From NCBI RefSeq assembly GCF_020283565.1, contig NC_060064.1, forward strand, positions 6,656,001 to 6,720,000: a stretch of DNA of 64,000 bases. Reading direction: 5' to 3'. Every line of letters begins with the position of its first letter. Positions within the stretch are counted from its first letter, which is position 1. Below are positions 58,387 to 64,000 of this stretch, one piece after another. The DNA is from Trifolium pratense. Its lineage: Eukaryota > Streptophyta > Magnoliopsida > Fabales > Fabaceae. A program made the translations under genes and the position numbers. The notes below the pieces were generated by a model. It was not told the origin of the DNA and searched no databases. It saw nothing but the letters and a program-made list of their open reading frames with translations.

Positions 58387-59399
58387 AATTTTTTTTTTCT
58401 ACCCCTACATTTATCTTTTTACCCTAACATATTTTAAAATATTCTCATTATACACTTATATTAAAGTGTGCTTATATGTTAAAAGTGTATTAATATTTTA
58501 ATTAAAATGTGCTGATATGTTAAAAGTGTGTTGATATGTTAATTAAAGTGTGCAGACCAAAATAATTTTTTCTTATTAGCAAACCAAAATAATTACACTT
58601 AATCAAACATCAGTATAAAAAAATAATGGGATTAAATCCTTTTTTTGGATTAAATTGGAAAAAATTGGGATTAAAAAAAATCCATCACCAAAAACAACAG
58701 TAACAACACCACCTTCGACCCTCTCACCATCGTCACATTCTTCACCAAGCACAGCCTCACCACCACCACCATTTTCTCCAAGCACAACCCCACCACCATC
58801 ATCACCACTACCACCACCACCACCACCACATCTCCACCGTCTCAATCTAAACATGCCGCTGGAGAATGAGATGAATGAGGGAGCGTTTTGCTCGCCGGCG
58901 AGAAAGAAGGTGTTTGGCGGCACTGTTGCGATGGCGCGAAGCTCAAAAGTTCTAATGGGTTTGACGTTGCGTTGAGGCGAAGTCTACTGTGCTTCTCTCT
59001 TGAAGATGCGATGCAGAAATTGCAAGGAAGGTGAATGAGTATAGACTGAAGAAGCAAGATGAAATGTAAGAGACAAGAGAGAAAATAGATCTGTTTAAAG
59101 AACAATGATGAATCCGGTGGTTTTGGTTTCAAGGGTGTTTTCAGATCTGAGTTTTTTATTTTTAGATTTGAGATTTTATTTAAGGATTTGATGATGATGA
59201 TGCTCTAATGGTGATGAATCTGTATTTGGATAATACAAGCACACTTGATAAATGTAATTTTAACATATCAGCACACTTTTAACGTACCAGCACATTTTAA
59301 TTAACATACCAACACACTTTTAACATAAATGTATAATTGAAATATTTTAAAATATGTTAGGGTAAAGAGATAAATATAGGGGTAGAAAAAAAAAATTCC
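58387..59399. mobile_element. Mutator-like element carrying GC-richer foreign DNA (possible Pack-MULE)
   Basis: A perfect 9-bp target duplication CTACTTCTG (58377-58385 and 59400-59408) encloses inverted arms of about 170 bp sharing TTTTTTTTTCTACCCCTA, TTTACCCTAACATATTT and several 'aaaagtgtg(c)tgatatgtta' phrases. The 9-bp duplication is that of Mutator. The middle (58680-59060) is clearly GC-richer than the arms. Confidence 0.85.
58655..58975 (+). other. Open frame inside the Mutator-like element (106 aa), captured fragment?
   Basis: The plus frame is a Ser/Pro/Thr-rich stretch (SPSTTPPPSSPLPPPPPP) followed by LENEMNEGAFCSPARKKVFG and GTVAMARSSKVL. The minus frame over the same bases is Gly-rich, so strand is undecided. 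No known domain. Codon choice (CCACCACCA) and GC content differ from the element's arms, so a piece of a host gene was probably picked up. Confidence 0.3.
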
Positions 59400-59409
59400 C
59401 TACTTCTGA

Positions 59410-60068
59410 TAAATGTTTTTTTATAGTTTACTAAATTTTTGCCTTGTCATAATTTTTCTCAAAAATGAGTGTGTTTTTTTAACCAAGAAAATGTGAGTTT
59501 TATTAGTAGGTATTTGGAAAATAATTTTACTGTTATTTCAATATTTTTAAAACTTTTATAATATGAAAATCAATTGGTAAATCACGCGTAAATTTATATT
59601 CATCTTTATGGAAAAAAAAAATTCTGCCTTTTTCTTTGAATTATATTTTTCTTTCTTTTTTTGAAGAATCTTTCGTATCAAAGAATAAAATGTCATACAG
59701 TTATAACAAAACAAATATGAGTGCATATTTTTGTCAAAAAAAAAAAAAAAGAGTGCATATTCTCTACTAGTTAATTTTATAAATTTATAAACAAATAACT
59801 TGAAACAAATGCACTCTGTTTATTTACTAGTATTTTTTAGTACCATCATCAACCAACATATTCCCAATAATCAATATCGATATATACTTACAGTATTTTT
59901 TGTGTCCTTATCCTTTGAGCATGGCATCGTACAATACAAGGTAAGAACTCCCGAAACTCCCCAACTGTCTCTAGCACAACACAACGAGACGACGGAGAAG
60001 TTATAGAAAACAAAAACCTATACCGACCACTACTACTAGTCTACTACAAATACAATCAAACAAAATTA
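59410..60068. other. Intergenic
   Basis: AT-rich. At 59955-60002 a short block (CTCCCCAACTGTCTC... AGACGACGGAGAAGTT) is shared with 63264-63304. No gene. Confidence 0.5.
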
Positions 60069-61004
60069 GACCAAGTGCAATGGACATGTTGAATCTCATT
60101 TCAACACTAATTTTGTAGTTGAAACCATTGCACCTATTGTGTTGAAACTGATGTGGATGAAAGAGGAGATGAATATATTCAACTGTGTTGAACACTGCCA
60201 CGGGGGACAGCTGTCACGCAGAGATTGGCCTAGACAGGCGCGTGGGGAACACGCGCAGACAGCACGCGTGAGTGCTTGTTCAACGCGGAGAGAGAAGATT
60301 GTTTGGATAAAGCAGGCCACGTGGCTGCTTCTGATTGGGGCGGACGATTTTTTTTTATTTTTATCCTTTGACCTCAATTATCTCATTGCAAATTAATTTT
60401 TTATTTTTTATTTTTTTACCAAAATTCGTGATTTTTTTTCTCTACAAATAGAGACTTGGTTCATTTCATTTGGACACAGAAAAAAAAAACCAAGTTTTTC
60501 ACTCTCTTAATCTATTATTATCTTTCTAATTAGTCTTTCTTTTGAAGTTTTAATCTTTTTTTAGTGAAATGGATCCCAACATTATTTGTATCGCATTAAT
60601 TATGTTGTTTGTGTGTTGTATTGCATTTCAAAATATTTGTATCGTACTAATTACGTTACTTGTGTGTTGTATTTTAGATTAAGTTAAGATGATTTGTATC
60701 GTATAATTTCATTAAATAAATTTTGTTTTTATTACAAAAAACTAAAAAATAAATCGTTAATTATTTTAATTTAATTTTAATCGATAATTATAATTTTATT
60801 TAATCATAAAAAATAAATAAGAATATGAAATAGAAAGTGGTGGGGTAGAGAAAGTGGTGGGGTAGGGTGTAGAATAGAAAAACCAATGGAGAGGGTAAAA
60901 GTTGAATGTGTGTTGAATGATTAGGTGGAAGAAAGAGAAAATGATGTGGAAAGAAAAAAGTGAGTGTTGAATGTATTTTGGTGTTGAAACCATTGTACAT
61001 AGTC
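60069..61004. mobile_element. Harbinger-like element with a module shared with family A
   Basis: 936 bp. GACCAAGTGCAATGG and CCATTGTACATAGTC are inverted ends with TTA duplicated on both sides (60066-60068 and 61005-61007). The part 60345-60510 is collinear with 28580-28740 of family A: CAAATTAATTTTTTATTTTT, 'tacaaatagagacttggttc', 'atttggacac', 'tttttcact'. The GC-rich 60200-60340 (GGCGCGTGGGGAACACGCGC) has no counterpart here. No transposase. Confidence 0.8.
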
Positions 61005-61567
61005 TTACAAACGAGTACGGTATTATTTCAAACGACCTTTAAAGTCCTACTAAAAGCGAAGTTATTAGAGTATTTACGACGAAGCTCTCATTTTTTGGTA
61101 TTTAATCGGCTTCACGTATACACATCAATCATTTATAATTTTTTAATAGTAGTATCTAATAAGTACTCAATCCCTCTGACCCAATAATTCTTAAAAAGTT
61201 TTAAATAAGTCACACCAATAACACATATACCCAATAACTCTACATTATTATAAATGAGTCCCACAAAAAATGATATAGGTACCAAGTCTTATTTTAGAAC
61301 TAGTACCTATTAGATAATATTTTGATTTTACTTCAATAGGAGTACCTATTAGGTACTAGTACTTAAAAAAATAATAACCACCATTAGAGATGATCTTAGT
61401 CGTGTGAGATTTGTTTATTTGGTAGAAATATAGTAGTTTTTTTATATATATAGAGGTGGAAATTTAAATTTTTAATCCAACCAATTACTGAAATCCACTT
61501 CATAGGGGAGTATATATTTTTTGTTTTAGTACCTTTCATTTTTTGGTTGAGCACTAGTATTTGTTAA
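61005..61567. other. Intergenic, nothing recognised
   Basis: Contains GTACCTATTAGGTACTAGTA-type short palindromes near 61300-61360; no gene. Confidence 0.4.
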
Positions 61568-61931
61568 GGGGGCGTTTGTTTCAAGGTTGTTAATTTTACT
61601 CTCAGAAATCATATTCTCATGTATTTAAAAAAAAAACATGTTTGGTTCATATTAACTACATTCCTAGGAATTACTGATAAAAGTGGGTAAAAGAGAAGTT
61701 ATTGGAAGTTATTTAAAATGTATTTCCATTTTCATGGGAACTTTTCTTTCCCACCCATTTTCTTGGGAATAAAATCATGAGAATAAGAGAAGTTATTGGA
61801 AGTTATTTTATTCCAAGGAAACTTCATATCCAGGAATAATTTCATGTCAACCTTGTAACAAACATGGGTATATTTATTCCAACCCATATATTCCCAGGAA
61901 TATTATTCCTAACCTTGAAACAAACACCCCC
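61568..61931. mobile_element. Tourist-like (Harbinger) MITE
   Basis: 364 bp, GGGGGCGTTTGTTTCAAGG...CCTTGAAACAAACACCCCC, with TAA on both sides (61565-61567 and 61932-61934). Confidence 0.92.
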
Positions 61932-62036
61932 TAAGTTTAAAATTGTTTTATTTATCGTTCATTTATAAAAATATAAACACAAATTAAAAATTAATAAAAT
62001 AATTTTAGTAAAGCTCACTTATTTTATTTTATTTTA

Positions 62037-62082
62037 TTTTTTCTTTCTCTTTCTCTTTCTCTTTCTCTTTCTCTTTTTGCTT
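62037..62082. repeat. (CTTTCT)n microsatellite
   Basis: About six CTTTCT units behind a TTTTA run. Confidence 0.85.
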
Positions 62083-62628
62083 TCTTTTTCTATTGTTCTA
62101 GGAAAAAAATCTATCACTTTAGATAAATAGTTAATCTACCGCTTGAAATTAATTATTTATTTTTAAACAAAAAACATTGTGTTTAAGTGGTTAATGAGTT
62201 ATTCCTATGAATCGGAGAGAATTCAAGTTTAATTTTTGGTGAAAATTAATTCTTAGTCAAACTTTACTTACTTCACAACCGAATTTTAAATTATCAGATT
62301 CTCTTACTCTAAAAACTAAAAAGTTAATACCAAAAATTACAATTATTAACATCTCATATATTAAGTTGGATCCTACTCAACCAGACGGTAAGGAATTTAA
62401 ACTCCATAAGATTTGATTTGCAAAACTGATAAATTAGCTCATAATTTATAGTTTATATAAACACTCACAAAAAGAAAAAAATTATCCTTTTTGTATTCTT
62501 AACTAGTGTCACGGGAACATTAGTTAACATGACCCTAAATTTATTGTTTATTTCATTAATTTACTTGTTTTTTTCATGAGTTTGAATTCTCTCATGCCTT
62601 AATGTGTTCTATCATCTCTCTTGTCTTA
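62083..62628. other. Intergenic, nothing recognised
   Basis: AT-rich. A short TAACTAGTGTCACGGGAACA near 62500 resembles an end of the GGCAAATGCTAAATAGTG MITE family. Confidence 0.35.
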
Positions 62629-62945
62629 GGCTATGTTTGGATTGGTGGTACAAAATGGAATGGAGCGGAATGTAACATAATGGAATGGAGTGGAACGAAG
62701 CGGAATGGAGTAAAGATATCATTCCATTGTTTGGATATATTTTATAAATATTCATTCCATTGCATACACCCCAATTTGGAGGGGAAAGAAAATTAGAAGA
62801 TTAGATGGTATGGGATGAAATGGGTTCCATTATGTTCCATTCCACTCCATTTATTTTTTGCAAATCCAAACAATGGAACTTAGTTAGTTACCACTCCATT
62901 CCATTCCATTCCATTCCATCCTTTACCACCAATCCAAACATAGTC
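62629..62945. mobile_element. Tourist-like (Harbinger) MITE with GGAATG-type repeats
   Basis: 317 bp, GGCTATGTTTGGATTGGTGG...CCACCAATCCAAACATAGTC, with TTA on both sides (62626-62628 and 62946-62948). The arms carry GGAATGGAGCGGAATG / CCATTCCATTCCATTCC strings. Confidence 0.93.
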
Positions 62946-63259
62946 TTAATCTAATAACCGAAATTGTAAAGTAAAATAAAGTGATGCGAAGAGAAAAACA
63001 ACAAAGATTCAAAAATTCAATGGTTATAATTAGTACATGATAGATAGCATGAGAGATCAACCAAAGAGTATCTTGAGTTTTTTTTCATATGCTATTTTAA
63101 ATAGTGTCTATTTTTAACCTATAAACTATAAATTAGTACAATTTAACTTTATCCGCTATTTTTTTATTAAGCAAAACCTTAAACATATGGTAAAACGTTT
63201 GATTCCTAATGTATGGTATGATGATATGCATTCCAGGCAGAGGCAGTGATACTCTTGTA

Positions 63260-64000
63260 AAAATTCCCCAACTGTCCGAGGCACAAAGAGACGACGGAGA
63301 AGTTGAAGAAAAGCAGCTATTAGCACACAAACCAAATACCAACCCACCCATTTTGGTCCCACCACTCAAATTTCCAAAGCAACCTTTAAAACAAAGTTAA
63401 AGTTAAAGTCAAATCAATTTTGACAAAGTGGAACCAACAAACAAACAATCCTTCAAATCCAAACGCTCAAAAATATGACATCTCCACATCCATCCAACAC
63501 TCTCAAATCAAAGAACCAATTCTCAAACATTATTTTCAAGCTGACCCTTTAATCTATTCTTTCTCCTTCAACTAGAAAGGTATGTTTTTGGACAATATCC
63601 TATGTTTTTGTTTTTGTTTCTTCCTATGTTTTTGTTCTTATTTCTTATGTTGTTTACTTGGTATCTGTTTTGTTTGAAATCCGGTGAATGACAACAAAAT
63701 AAGACAAAAAAATTCAACTTTTAAAACTGGGTTTTGATTTTGAACCTATGAAGACCCAAGTCTTTTCATGGGTCAGTTTCAAAATCAAATTTTTACCAAC
63801 CATAAACCAATTAGGGGTTAGGTTTTCTTTTCCTTAATATATCAAAATAATGTTTTTTTTTTCTCTTACATAATATTGCAAATTATTACTAGTACTATCT
63901 TAATCCATGCAAATTGTTACTACCACCATAAATTTATAATAATTCCTTATGAGTTATGAAGTTCTAATTTGTAGTATTGGGTTTGATTGATTTCAGGATA
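63260..64000 (+). other. Possible 5' UTR exon and first intron of a gene beyond the window
   Basis: 63340-63578 is C/A-rich and T-poor, unlike its surroundings, with CT-rich pieces before an AAG|GTATGT donor at 63579. T-rich, intron-like sequence follows, and the last bases read TTGATTTCAG|GATA, a good acceptor at 63996. No ATG-led frame of length occurs before the donor, so this would be a non-coding first exon. Inference only. Confidence 0.35.

Overview
The window is AT-rich nuclear plant DNA. It has introns with GT..AG borders, a chloroplast-targeted enzyme, a P-class PPR gene, a cell-wall glycan synthase and a very dense load of small DNA transposons. I read it as a papilionoid legume of the Medicago/Trifolium/Pisum type; this is inference from general look and repeat style, as no search could be run.

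Layout: 0-0.8 kb holds the 3' end of a CACTA transposon inserted in a long-TIR element (here 'family A'), next to an (AT)n tract. 3.9-4.5 kb is a single-exon plastid type II peroxiredoxin (PRXIIE type). 7.7-10.2 kb (minus) is an intronless mitochondrial-type PPR protein of 810 aa. 13.06-19.21 kb (minus) is a complete nine-exon CSLA glucomannan synthase of 535 aa whose introns carry several MITEs. 19.3-41.9 kb has no host gene that I can support. It is a museum of nested elements: hAT, Harbinger, Mutator-like, Helitron, SINE-like units, solo LTRs, half of an Athila/Cyclops-type Gypsy element, and a duplicated unit of unknown nature.

41.96-54.31 kb is the main gene block. It is a tandem cluster of FCP1/NIF-like (HAD superfamily) genes with a conserved six-exon structure. 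In every copy that keeps the first motif, the usual nucleophile Asp reads Asn (NLNGFL). One copy is an internally deleted mini-gene, two are complete (262 and 269 aa), and the last two units look spliced into one two-domain gene that carries a one-base deletion in exon 3. The cluster is interrupted by a solo LTR, a LINE fragment and a decayed START-like gene.

54.8-55.3 kb (minus) is a small hydrophilic protein gene with two upstream G-boxes. 55.5-63.2 kb is again transposon-rich (Stowaway, Mutator-like, Harbinger types, including one possible Pack-MULE). The last 0.8 kb may be the 5' UTR exon and first intron of a plus-strand gene that continues past the window.

Several insertions can be proven inside the window because a paralogous copy keeps the empty site: the solo LTRs at 31.8 and 45.3 kb and the CACTA insertion at 0.4 kb.
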